A stretch of DNA of 64,000 nucleotides from Clostridium_AT stratigraminis (GTDB lineage: Bacteria; Bacillota; Clostridia; Clostridiales; Clostridiaceae): the NCBI RefSeq assembly GCF_045310675.1, contig NZ_JBJHZZ010000001.1, positions 186,001 through 250,000 on the forward strand, read 5' to 3'. The notes below the pieces were generated by a model. It did no database searches. It was not told where the DNA came from and saw nothing but the letters and a program-made list of their open reading frames with translations. This document shows positions 33,233-41,587 of this stretch, piece by piece; position 1 is the first letter of the stretch, and every line of letters begins with the position of its first letter. Position numbers and translations under genes: made by a program.

Positions 33233-34486
33233 ATGTTTAAGAAATTCATCTGTGATAATGAATATGAATCATATCTTGATATTCTATTTAATTCACTGGA
33301 AGAAGGAGTGCTTTTAAGCAAGGCTATTTATAATGATGAAAGGGATCTTTTAAGCTTCATAATTTTAGGAGTCAATAAAACCTTTGAAAAAATATTTGGG
33401 GTTAGCAACGAAAAAGTCGTTGGAAAAACTATAGAGGAAGCATACCCGAATATAACTCCAGAATGGATTGAAACTTACAAGAGGGTTGTAAAATCAGGTG
33501 AAAGTGTTCAATCAGATATTTATCTAAAAATATCCGACAGACATTTCAAGGTTAATTTTATTAGTCCGGCGAAGGGACATATTATCACATTATTTAATGA
33601 TATAACAGATACTATAAAGGCTAATGAATTTCTAAAGAAGTATTTCATTCTTTTCGAGAATGCACACGATATACTCCTGTATCTTAAATCCGATGGGAGC
33701 ATAATGGATGCAAATAAGACAGCTGTGGACAGATACGGTTATTCCTATACTGAACTTTTGAATATGAATATTCAGCAGCTGAGACATCCGTCAATGGTTG
33801 TGGACTATAAAAAGCAAATGGAGGTTTCTGCAGCTAAAGGCTTAGTTTTTGAAGGTGTTCATGTTAAAAAAGACGGTACAAGCTTTCCTGTGGAAGTAAG
33901 CTCAAGAAGTATTGATGTAAATGGTGAAATACTGAGAATCCACGTTATAAGGGACATTACTGATCGAAAGGAAACTGAAGAAAAGATAAAGTATCTTGCA
34001 AACTATGATGCTCTTACAGGGATTGCAAACAGGGGATTTTTAATGAGGCAGCTTAAACAGACCTTAGAGGTTTCAGCAAAAGAAAATTTGAAGTTTGCAG
34101 TAATGCTTTTTGATGTAGATAAATTTAAAAATATAAATGATGTATATGGTCACAATGTGGGGGACGAGGTTTTAAAAACGGTGTCTACAAGGCTTAAAGA
34201 AGTGGTGGGGACCGCTGGTATAGTGGGAAGGCTTGGTGGGGACGAGTTTCTTGTAATTCAGACTCAAATTAAAGATGAACAAGAAGCTTTAGCTTTAGCT
34301 GACATAATCCTTAATTTGGTGTGCAAGCCTGTCAAACTAATCAGTACAGATTTGGAACTCCGTATTAGCATTGGTATTGCAATCTATCCCGAAGCTTCGA
34401 GGGATATGGAAGTACTGATACATTATGCAGACACTGCCATGTATGGCGTTAAACAAAAGGGCGGAAATTCCTATAATATTTATTAA
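33233..34486 (+). CDS. PAS-PAS-GGDEF diguanylate cyclase
   Basis: A 417-residue soluble protein: PAS domains at about 10-125 and 130-250, then a GGDEF domain from about 255. The active loop is RLGGDEF, intact for c-di-GMP synthesis from GTP, with the usual preceding NYDALTGIANR and DVDKFKNINDVYGHNVGDEVL metal/GTP-binding blocks. No RxxD inhibitory site is present 5 residues before GGDEF. There is no EAL domain. It should make c-di-GMP in response to a small-molecule or redox signal sensed by the PAS domains. Confidence 0.92.
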   Translation: MFKKFICDNEYESYLDILFNSLEEGVLLSKAIYNDERDLLSFIILGVNKTFEKIFGVSNEKVVGKTIEEAYPNITPEWIETYKRVVKSGESVQSDIYLKISDRHFKVNFISPAKGHIITLFNDITDTIKANEFLKKYFILFENAHDILLYLKSDGSIMDANKTAVDRYGYSYTELLNMNIQQLRHPSMVVDYKKQMEVSAAKGLVFEGVHVKKDGTSFPVEVSSRSIDVNGEILRIHVIRDITDRKETEEKIKYLANYDALTGIANRGFLMRQLKQTLEVSAKENLKFAVMLFDVDKFKNINDVYGHNVGDEVLKTVSTRLKEVVGTAGIVGRLGGDEFLVIQTQIKDEQEALALADIILNLVCKPVKLISTDLELRISIGIAIYPEASRDMEVLIHYADTAMYGVKQKGGNSYNIY

Positions 34487-34510
34487 GAAAAAGACTTACT
34501 ATAAGCCGAA

Positions 34511-34540
34511 AGAACTATGATTTTCATAGTTCTATTTTTA
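34511..34540 (+). terminator. rho-independent terminator
   Basis: AGAACTATGA pairs with TCATAGTTCT around TTT and is followed by ATTTTTATG. It ends the diguanylate cyclase unit. Confidence 0.8.
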
Positions 34541-34763
34541 TGCAACAAAGCAAACCTCTAATGGTATATAGAGATAGAGGTGCTATCTATATCACAGAAA
34601 ATGTGTATATGAGCAAGCTCGTCGTTTCACTCCTCACAAGGAGCCCCGGGGATTGTTAGCAAATTGTTAACAATTTGTTTTGCTACTATGAGTTAGCAGA
34701 AAAAAGCATTTTTTAGACCCTATATAGGCCTTGAAAGTGCTTTATATTTTTGTATGTTTACTG
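34541..34763. other. structured intergenic region with an 18-bp perfect palindrome
   Basis: No gene is seen between 34541 and 34879. The stretch contains an inverted repeat ATATAGAGATAG/CTATCTATAT (34566-34592) and the perfect palindrome CAAATTGTTAACAATTTG (34660-34677), next to a GC-richer patch (AAGGAGCCCCGGGG). The palindrome could be an operator, a recombination site or the trace of an element boundary at the edge of the accessory island. Confidence 0.4.
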
Positions 34764-34800
34764 GAAAAGGTATAGATTTTATATAATCTATACTTTTTTG
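34764..34800 (+). terminator. hairpin terminator
   Basis: AAAGGTATAGATT pairs with AATCTATACTTTT around 6 bases and runs into TTTTTTG. No complete gene precedes it directly, so it may belong to a lost gene. Confidence 0.65.
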
Positions 34801-34879
34801 CTTTTATGTAACTTTAAAGAGGAATTCAACAATTAATACAGAATATACCATATATAATAATCAATAGAGGTGATTCGAC

Positions 34880-34975
34880 ATGCTGAAAGAAGGAGTATAC
34901 GAACAGCTTATAAATAAAGAATTAAAAGCAAAGCTAAGGGAGTTAAATTTAGATAAATACCTAATAGAAAAGTAG
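34880..34975 (+). pseudogene. N-terminal fragment of a DUF3427-type helicase
   Basis: TAGAGGTGATTCGAC precedes an ATG that opens 31 codons, MLKEGVYEQLINKELKAKL followed by RELNLDKYLIEK and a stop. That is the usual first 30 residues of the long DEAD/DEAH helicases with a C-terminal DUF3427 domain (type III restriction-like helicases, often in defence islands). The remaining 900-odd residues are absent; downstream sequence up to 35317 shows no helicase motifs. The gene therefore appears to have been deleted down to its start. Confidence 0.5.
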
Positions 34976-35317
34976 TTTAAGCGAATATGAAGGAGCACAC
35001 CTATCATATAAGAACTTTTAGTATCCTAAATCATCCAGTTGCAGTTTGAGTAAATTCTTTTTAGAAAACTAAAAATACATTTGTTCAATAAAATAAATGC
35101 GTAGATAGCTAGATTTATAAGTGAAGAAATTAGGATTTTGTATATCATTTAAATATTACGTGAAAATATTGTTGAAAATTTAGAAGTGTATTACAATATA
35201 TAATATATGTGTAAATTTATATCAAATTTATTTTTATTTTAATAGAAAAATATTATTCATTATAATATTTCTATTAAAACCTTTATAAAAAATCACAGTT
35301 TAGGGGGGGATTCTAGT
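34976..35317. other. AT-rich intergenic region
   Basis: This 342-base stretch is very AT-rich and contains no convincing reading frame. It probably holds the promoter of the two-gene operon that starts at 35318, whose ribosome binding site is TTAGGGGGGG. Nothing else was recognised. Confidence 0.4.
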
Positions 35318-36367
35318 ATGAAGGATACTATGTGTACAATTGCAAATTTTAACTGTACATTCAATGTTGATGGCGAAAGTAAACCAATGTTAGAGTATTT
35401 TCAATCAATAATATTGCCAGCAATGTCTAATCCTAAAATAATGAGAGAAACTAAAAAAGGTGAACAAATAACTGCAAAATATTTTTTATATGATGTGGAG
35501 CTAATTGAAATTAGTAAAGGTGAGTATGCATTAATTGGGAAACATGTAAAAAGAGCATTTCTTAGAATTGATCAGGATATTACTCCAGAAGAAGGAATAG
35601 TACCTATAGGGGAAACGAGAACAAGCGCACCATATTCAATATTTATTTTACTACTTAGAAACCATAGAGTAATTTATTTTAAAAATAGTGACCAAGGAGC
35701 ACCTGATATAAGATCCTTTAGCAAAACTGTTAGGGAAATAGTAAGACAATTTTTACGAGGAAAAAGAAATGATTTAATAAATGAACTTAAGAACAGTAAG
35801 TTTATATATGATGAAGTAGAATATAAAAAAATTAGGGATTTTACTGAGAAAGTATTAAATAAAAAATATCCTGATTCAGAGATTAACATAGTACCAATAG
35901 AATCAAATGAATTAATTGAAGAGAAGTTTAAAGAAATTTATAAAATAAAAAAATTCAACTTATATGTATATAAGTTGAATTCTGAGAATCACTATGATGA
36001 TTATCTTGACAGTGTATCTAACTTTGCAACTACTATAGGAACAGAAAAAATAGTACAAACTGCTAATGGTCCTAAAAATATAGGCGCGATAAAAAAGATG
36101 CTCTCCTCAGCAAGAGGGAAATTTGATTATCTAATTGATGCAATATCTAGAAAAGATGATAAAATAAAATTAAGACCTACAGATGTAAGTGAAAGTATTC
36201 CAATTAAATATGACGAAAAGTCTACTGATGAAGATATTGTTAAGAGTGTATATGAGCTTGTCAAAAGTAAATCTGAAGTTTCAAATGATAACAGTGAAAT
36301 AAATGCATCATTATATAAAGGTAAGCAAACTTTATTTAGTGATTTATTATATAAGTTTAAAAATTAA
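35318..36367 (+). CDS. unrecognised soluble protein of a two-gene island operon
   Basis: A 349-residue protein behind a very strong GGGGGGG-type ribosome binding site. It has no signal peptide, membrane segment or known catalytic motif. The first 150 residues are mixed alpha/beta (YFLYDVELIEISKGEYALIGKHVKRAFLRID, then SIFILLLRNHRVIYFKNSDQG); residues 120-200 are helical and basic, then a strand pair EINIVPIESN and FNLYVYKLNSEN. The layout loosely recalls DUF4747 proteins, but this is only an impression. The next gene, 20 bases on, encodes a membrane protein. AT content is higher than in the neighbourhood, in line with horizontal transfer. A defence role is a guess from context. Confidence 0.6.
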   Translation: MKDTMCTIANFNCTFNVDGESKPMLEYFQSIILPAMSNPKIMRETKKGEQITAKYFLYDVELIEISKGEYALIGKHVKRAFLRIDQDITPEEGIVPIGETRTSAPYSIFILLLRNHRVIYFKNSDQGAPDIRSFSKTVREIVRQFLRGKRNDLINELKNSKFIYDEVEYKKIRDFTEKVLNKKYPDSEINIVPIESNELIEEKFKEIYKIKKFNLYVYKLNSENHYDDYLDSVSNFATTIGTEKIVQTANGPKNIGAIKKMLSSARGKFDYLIDAISRKDDKIKLRPTDVSESIPIKYDEKSTDEDIVKSVYELVKSKSEVSNDNSEINASLYKGKQTLFSDLLYKFKN

Positions 36368-36387
36368 TATTAAAGGTGGTGTGTATT

Positions 36388-37077
36388 ATGGATTCATGTT
36401 TTTATAAAATATTGAGAAAGAAAAACAGTATAGAAGCTAATGTATACCACCTTATTTTTAAAGTTTTTATTAACGAGAAAATTAAAGTTAAAACCATTAT
36501 AACAACTATAATTTATATAAGTATTTCGGCTGGAATATCAATTGTCTTAGAAAGATGTAATAACACTATGAATCTATTTTCTAGTTTACTTACAGATGCT
36601 TTTACATTTTCTGTTGGAATAACTAGTTTTCTAATTGCAGCTTGTACTATTTTTTTTACATTAATAAAAAGTGAAACTAGCTATGTATTTTTACTTATAA
36701 ATGATTCAAATTCAAGAGAGAGTAAATTTAAAACAATATTATATAACTTTATTAAGCCAATTATTTATTTTATTTTTTTGATAGTATACAACTTTATATT
36801 TAAAATATCGTATCAGATAGTTATTTCCTTATATGTTAATGTTAATGTTTACTTGGCTATTAAATATATTGCAATATACACCTTAATATATTTATTAATT
36901 AGATCTATCGTTGAATTATTATATTTAGTTTATAATATATATTCATTCGTTCTTATGATAAATTTAGAAAATGTTGCAATGAAAGAATTAATTGCAAATG
37001 GATTTACATATGAAAAATATATAGAAGATCTTGAAAATAAATTACACTCAAAATATATGAAAAGAAGATATAAATAA
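36388..37077 (+). CDS. four-helix membrane protein, partner of the preceding gene
   Basis: About 229 residues. The ATG at 36388 lies 9 bases after AAAGGTGG; a GTG at 36376 is the alternative. Four hydrophobic regions at about 35-57, 70-95, 116-150 and 155-195 predict an integral membrane protein with cytoplasmic N- and C-termini; the C-terminal 40 residues are charged. No family was recognised. Distance and strand make an operon with the soluble protein very likely. Pairs of a soluble sensor with a small multi-helix membrane protein are common among phage-defence systems such as Kiwa, but no homology to those is claimed. Confidence 0.6.
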   Translation: MDSCFYKILRKKNSIEANVYHLIFKVFINEKIKVKTIITTIIYISISAGISIVLERCNNTMNLFSSLLTDAFTFSVGITSFLIAACTIFFTLIKSETSYVFLLINDSNSRESKFKTILYNFIKPIIYFIFLIVYNFIFKISYQIVISLYVNVNVYLAIKYIAIYTLIYLLIRSIVELLYLVYNIYSFVLMINLENVAMKELIANGFTYEKYIEDLENKLHSKYMKRRYK

Positions 37078-37486
37078 AAAACAGTTGGCAAAAAATAATG
37101 CCTCCTATTACTGAGTCGTTTAAAGAAAGTTAATCACTTATGAATAATATCTTTCTATGGTAAAACAAATGTATCATAGAGAGATGTTTTTATGTCAAGA
37201 AAAAAATAGTAAGAAGAAATATTATTCAAGCATTTAAAGAATGTGACATTAAGTGAACCATCAATATTCATGATATATTGAAGCTCTATCAGAAAGGATT
37301 ATTCTAGTGTGCTTTAAGGTAAAGTATGGTGTTAGTATAAAGTTACAAATAAGAAGATATTTGTTAATCTGAACAGAGAAAGTTTGCTCAACTATGTACA
37401 GATAAATAATAAAGAGAAATAATTAAATTATGATGTGGAATACAGAGCAGTTGTAAAAAATTATATATGATATATAAGAAAAACTG
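37078..37486. other. AT-rich intergenic region without intact genes
   Basis: About 410 bases with stops in all frames. Short open pieces, for example LFKHLKNVTLSEPS at about 37220, might be worn remains of a gene, but no family could be recognised. The region separates the two-gene operon from the methyltransferase promoter. Confidence 0.4.
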
Positions 37487-37514
37487 TTGACTTCAATTTA
37501 TCATCAAGTATAAT
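37487..37514 (+). promoter_or_regulatory. sigma-A-type promoter of the methyltransferase operon
   Basis: TTGACT, a 16-base spacer and TATAAT match the housekeeping consensus closely. About 120 bases of untranslated leader follow. Near its end ATGTATCA occurs twice, 18 bases apart (37599 and 37616), just before CGGAGGAAATT and the start codon; this direct repeat could be a regulatory site for the first methyltransferase. Confidence 0.6.
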
Positions 37515-37637
37515 TTAATATGAACGAGTGTTCTTGTTTGGGAAAATTCATTTAATAAAACATGTAGCAATTTATTCTTAATTTTTTAGGTAATTTTGAT
37601 GTATCAATTGCTTAATGTATCACGGAGGAAATTATAA

Positions 37638-38753
37638 ATGATTAAAAATAAGTTAACTGTTTTAGATTTATTTTGCGGATGTGGTGGGTTATCTTTAGGG
37701 TTTATAAAGGCTGGATTTAATGTTGTTTTAGGAGTAGATCATGATGAAGCTGCATTAAATACATACAGTTATAATCATAAAGAATCAGAAGCATTAAAGG
37801 CAGATTTATTTACTGATGATGCAATTGATGATATTGAAAAGCACATATATAGAATTTTAGGAGATGGAAAGAAGCTCGATCTAGTAATTGGTGGGCCGCC
37901 TTGTCAGGGATTTTCTCTAACAGGATCTCGTGACATAAATGATTCAAGAAACAAGCTGTATCTTGCTATGGTTAAGACTGTCAAGAGGATTCAACCAAAG
38001 GCATTTTTAATTGAGAATGTACCAGGGATGGCTACATTATATAATGGCATAGTAAAAGATCAAATTGTAAATACTTTTACAGACATGGGTTATACTGTTT
38101 CTGTTACGCCAAAGCCATTGATAGCTGCAGATTATGGTGTTCCACAAATGAGAAAAAGAATGTTTTTTGTTGGCATTAGAAATGATTTGGTTGGGAAAAC
38201 TGGTAAAGTGTTTGCCTTTCCTGCACCTACCCATTTACCCTTCAATTATGTTACATGCAGTGAAGCAATTAGCGATTTGCAGAGTAGAGAATATGAGCTT
38301 GGAGTGGAAGAGGATGTGTATACTTCAGAACCTCAATCTGTATATCAAAGATTAATGAGAGAGGGCATTACAGTATTATATAATCATGTGGCTACTGCTC
38401 ACACTGAACTGGTAAAGTCAACTATTGCTTTGGTCCCTGATGGAGGGAACCATAAAGATCTGCCTGAAGGATATGGTGAGAGTAGAAAGTTTAATGAGGC
38501 TTGGACTAGATATGCTTCAAACAAACCATCAAGGACTATAGATACTGGTCATAGAAATCACTTTCATTATAAGTATAATAGAGTTCCTACAATTAGAGAA
38601 AATGCAAGATTACAGTCTTTTCCTGATACTTTTAAGTTTTTAGGCAATAAAACTCAGCAAAACAGACAGGTCGGGAATGCAGTACCTCCTCTGTTGGCGT
38701 ACAATATTGCAAAACAGCTGAAAAAGTATATTGAATATGGTGAGAACAAATGA
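37638..38753 (+). CDS. DNA (cytosine-5) methyltransferase 1
   Basis: A 371-residue enzyme that transfers methyl from SAM to C5 of cytosine. Motif I is LDLFCGCGGLSLGF (9-22), motif IV GGPPCQGFSLTGSRD with the catalytic C89, motif VI ENVPGM (126-131), motif VIII QMRKRMFFVG and motif X RQVGNAVPPLLAYNIA. The target-recognition region lies between about 220 and 310. CGGAGGAAATT gives a strong ribosome binding site. It overlaps the second methyltransferase gene by 4 bases and faces an HNH endonuclease gene, so it belongs to a restriction-modification system. Confidence 0.93.
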   Translation: MIKNKLTVLDLFCGCGGLSLGFIKAGFNVVLGVDHDEAALNTYSYNHKESEALKADLFTDDAIDDIEKHIYRILGDGKKLDLVIGGPPCQGFSLTGSRDINDSRNKLYLAMVKTVKRIQPKAFLIENVPGMATLYNGIVKDQIVNTFTDMGYTVSVTPKPLIAADYGVPQMRKRMFFVGIRNDLVGKTGKVFAFPAPTHLPFNYVTCSEAISDLQSREYELGVEEDVYTSEPQSVYQRLMREGITVLYNHVATAHTELVKSTIALVPDGGNHKDLPEGYGESRKFNEAWTRYASNKPSRTIDTGHRNHFHYKYNRVPTIRENARLQSFPDTFKFLGNKTQQNRQVGNAVPPLLAYNIAKQLKKYIEYGENK

Positions 38754-39979
38754 TGAAGAATAAATTGAATACTATAGAATTGTTTGCAGGTTGTGGAGGT
38801 TTGCTCGATGGATTCGAGCAATCAGGTTATTATAATACTCTCGCAAGCGTAGAGTGGAATGAGAAGCCTAATGATGTTTTAATAAAACGATTAAAAAGCA
38901 AATATGGATATCAGGATGCGGAACAGAAAGCTATGCGGTTTGATATCCAAAGAACCGATGAATTGCTTAATGGTTGGATTGATGATCCTGAGTATGGAAG
39001 CAGTATTGGTTTGAAAGCTATTTTAGGCAACCGAATAGTTGACCTGATTGTAGGAGGACCGCCTTGTCAGGCGTATTCACTTGCTGGTAGAATTCAGGAT
39101 AAAGATGGTATGAAAAATGACTATAGAAACTATTTGTTTGAAAGTTATCTAAAGGTAGTTGATGCATTTAAGCCAAAGCTCATTGTGTTTGAAAATGTTG
39201 AGGGGATGCTTTCAGCAAAGCCTGATGGAATAAACATTATTGATAAAATTAAACAAGGCTTTATGGGTTTGGGATATGAGCTTATTGATGACATAAGAAG
39301 AGTTGCGCTATTAGACCTTTCAGAATTTGGAGTACCACAGCAAAGAAAAAGAGTAATTCTAGTTGGTTTAAATAAGTACTATTTTGGTGAAGGAATACAA
39401 CAAATTTTATATTCTTTTTATAATGAAACTCTATGTAACTATAAGAGTAAAAAAATATATAATGTTACTGATGCTATAGGTGATTTACCAAAATTTTTTC
39501 CGGCTGATGATGAATATAAAATTAAAGGTAGAACATACTCACACAGGCCATTCAAATCCAACATAAAAGATCATTATCCACGATATCATAATAAGCGTGA
39601 TATTGTAATTTTTAAAGAATTAGCTCAAGATATTGAATCAGGTAGAAATCAATATTCTAATACTAAGTCATTAATAGATCTATATACAGAAAAAACAGGA
39701 AAAGAGTCTAATATTCATAAATATAATGTGCTTAAATGGGATATGCCAAGCAATACAATACCTGCACATTTAAAAAAAGATGGGTTAAGACATATTCACC
39801 CTGACTCAAGCCAAGCAAGAACAATTACTGTTAGAGAGGCTGCAAGACTTCAGACATTTGATGATGATTTCGAGTTTAGTGGGAATATGAGTTATGATTA
39901 TGAGATGATAGGAAATGCTGTTCCGCCTAAATTCGCAAAATGTCTAGCTACAGCATTATATGATTTTTTAAACATATAA
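38750..39979 (+). CDS. DNA (cytosine-5) methyltransferase 2
   Basis: A 409-residue enzyme: motif I IELFAGCGGLLDGF (9-22), a longer insert before motif IV, motif IV GGPPCQAYSLAGRIQD with the catalytic C106, motif VI FENVEGML, motif VIII PQQRKRVILVG and motif X EMIGNAVPPKFA. Its target-recognition region differs from that of the first enzyme, so it should methylate another sequence or the other strand of an asymmetric site. Start ATGATG overlaps the first gene's stop codon, indicating coupled translation. Confidence 0.92.
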   Translation: MMKNKLNTIELFAGCGGLLDGFEQSGYYNTLASVEWNEKPNDVLIKRLKSKYGYQDAEQKAMRFDIQRTDELLNGWIDDPEYGSSIGLKAILGNRIVDLIVGGPPCQAYSLAGRIQDKDGMKNDYRNYLFESYLKVVDAFKPKLIVFENVEGMLSAKPDGINIIDKIKQGFMGLGYELIDDIRRVALLDLSEFGVPQQRKRVILVGLNKYYFGEGIQQILYSFYNETLCNYKSKKIYNVTDAIGDLPKFFPADDEYKIKGRTYSHRPFKSNIKDHYPRYHNKRDIVIFKELAQDIESGRNQYSNTKSLIDLYTEKTGKESNIHKYNVLKWDMPSNTIPAHLKKDGLRHIHPDSSQARTITVREAARLQTFDDDFEFSGNMSYDYEMIGNAVPPKFAKCLATALYDFLNI

Positions 39980-40044
39980 AGGTTAGTAATATAAATATTT
40001 TTTTGTCAATTTACAGTCTAAAAAGAAATAACACTAATTATTAT

Positions 40045-40078
40045 AGGTAAGGATATTATGATGTATCCTTACCTTTTA
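40045..40078. terminator. bidirectional terminator
   Basis: AGGTAAGGATA pairs perfectly with TATCCTTACCT around 8 bases, followed by TTTTAAG. It separates the methyltransferases from the convergent endonuclease gene. Confidence 0.8.
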
Positions 40079-40084
40079 AGTTAA

Positions 40085-41110
40085 TTATCTGTTTATAAAA
40101 GCACCATAAACATTTTCATTGTGCCACTTTAGTGCATCTGTATTAGGTTTTGCTCTATCATCTATAGGAATAAATATAGTTTGTCCATTTATTGAGCGCC
40201 ATAAATCATTAGTATTTGAAACTTTATGATGAACAAGGATTTTATAATCTTGTGTTATGGTAAAAAACCCTGCATCAAAGGCCCAGTGAAGATCTCTACT
40301 AAGTGCAATACCGTTAGAAATATTATCACCGCCTCCAGATTGTTTGGGAATTATATGAGCAGCCTCAATATTACTTAAGTTACCATATGTTAAACCTAAT
40401 CTTGTAATAGAGCACTGATTATTGTAATATTTAAGAACTCCTTTCCTAAAGGACGAATCTCGATTTATTCTATTTACGGATATGGTTGTTGAAGTTGTTT
40501 GATCGAAAATAGGTTCACTGAATAGAGCATCTAAATCTTCATCATTGATAAGTGTTGAAATATTTTGTTGAACTTCATGATTCTCTGCTAATTGGTTAGA
40601 AATATAGTTACATTCATTTATTTGATGTATATCTAATGTAATTCCGAGGGTTTCAAGGCTTGTAATTGGTACTAGTGCAGCAGATGCATTTCCAGATTTA
40701 TATTGAGTTATTAATTTGTTTAATACAGAGTTATATTGATTATTTCTATCAAATAAATGCAAATTATATGAGTTCGTATCTTCTTTTTTTAGTATAACAA
40801 TATCACCAGGTTCAAAATAGTTTCCATTAGGATTTATATCTTGATTCATATATAACCTATACTCATCTCTAGTTTCATTGGGGTCATTACTTGCAAATTT
40901 ACTGTTATGGTATTCATACCGTACAGAAGCAGTTATATTTAAGGGTGTTTGAACTTCAAGTAAGGTATGATCATTTAGTATACTTTTACTTAAGCTAGGA
41001 AGGAAGTTTGTACATTTTTTTGAGATGAGCCAAAATGCACCTGCACCGCCAGGGATTCCATTTCTATAGCCTAGTTCATGGCTATTAAGTCTTTTAATAA
41101 AAACATTCAT
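40085..41110 (-). CDS. HNH restriction endonuclease with N-terminal DNA-binding domain
   Basis: A 341-residue protein. The C-terminal third is an HNH nuclease: CSITRL (C233), EAAHIIPKQSGGGDN (H252), SNGIALSRDLHWAFDAG (N264/N266 region and H275), the HNH_2 pattern that is frequent in restriction enzymes. The N-terminal 130 residues contain YFEPGDIVILKKEDTNSYNLHLF, which reads like a B3/EcoRII-N-type DNA-recognition barrel. Convergent position next to two cytosine methyltransferases makes it the restriction partner of the system. Recognition site unknown. Confidence 0.85.
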   Translation of the reverse strand: MNVFIKRLNSHELGYRNGIPGGAGAFWLISKKCTNFLPSLSKSILNDHTLLEVQTPLNITASVRYEYHNSKFASNDPNETRDEYRLYMNQDINPNGNYFEPGDIVILKKEDTNSYNLHLFDRNNQYNSVLNKLITQYKSGNASAALVPITSLETLGITLDIHQINECNYISNQLAENHEVQQNISTLINDEDLDALFSEPIFDQTTSTTISVNRINRDSSFRKGVLKYYNNQCSITRLGLTYGNLSNIEAAHIIPKQSGGGDNISNGIALSRDLHWAFDAGFFTITQDYKILVHHKVSNTNDLWRSINGQTIFIPIDDRAKPNTDALKWHNENVYGAFINR

Positions 41111-41587
41111 ATGCGTTCCTCCAATTATGGTTTAATAACATATATTTTACCATAATATAGAATTGATTACCAATTTGATTTATTATTCACTGATAAAGTT
41201 CTTTTTAAATATAAGATAGTTGTATTTGTTAACAGATGTTTTTGGCATAGTTATGAAGAATGTAAATATGAATATGGTGCTAGTATAATATTGTAGACAC
41301 AGAAAGCCGAACACTTTAAAATAAAGAAAAGAGAAGGAAGTGTTACAATGGCAAGAGGTCAAAAACAATATACAGAAGAATTTAAAAGCACAATAATAGA
41401 ACTCTATAACTCTGGCAAAACATTAGCAGAGTTAAGTAGTGAATATGCCCTTTCTGTATTTGGTAGAATAGAAATCAAGCAGTGCGGAAGTTAAAAATCC
41501 CCGCAAAAAATGGAAAGATCCCATTGCAAGCACCTCTTGAAAATAATATCCTTTTTAGTGAACCAAACTGAAAAGGAGAATAAGGAG

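Noticed and set aside
35318..37077. Calling the two-gene operon Kiwa (KwaA/KwaB)
   Set aside because: The combination of a soluble and a four-helix protein is similar in outline, but gene order is reversed and I see no sequence match to the known proteins.
37078..37486. A decayed transposase between the two-gene operon and the methyltransferases
   Set aside because: Short readable pieces vaguely resemble transposase sequence, but no motif or terminal inverted repeat could be established.
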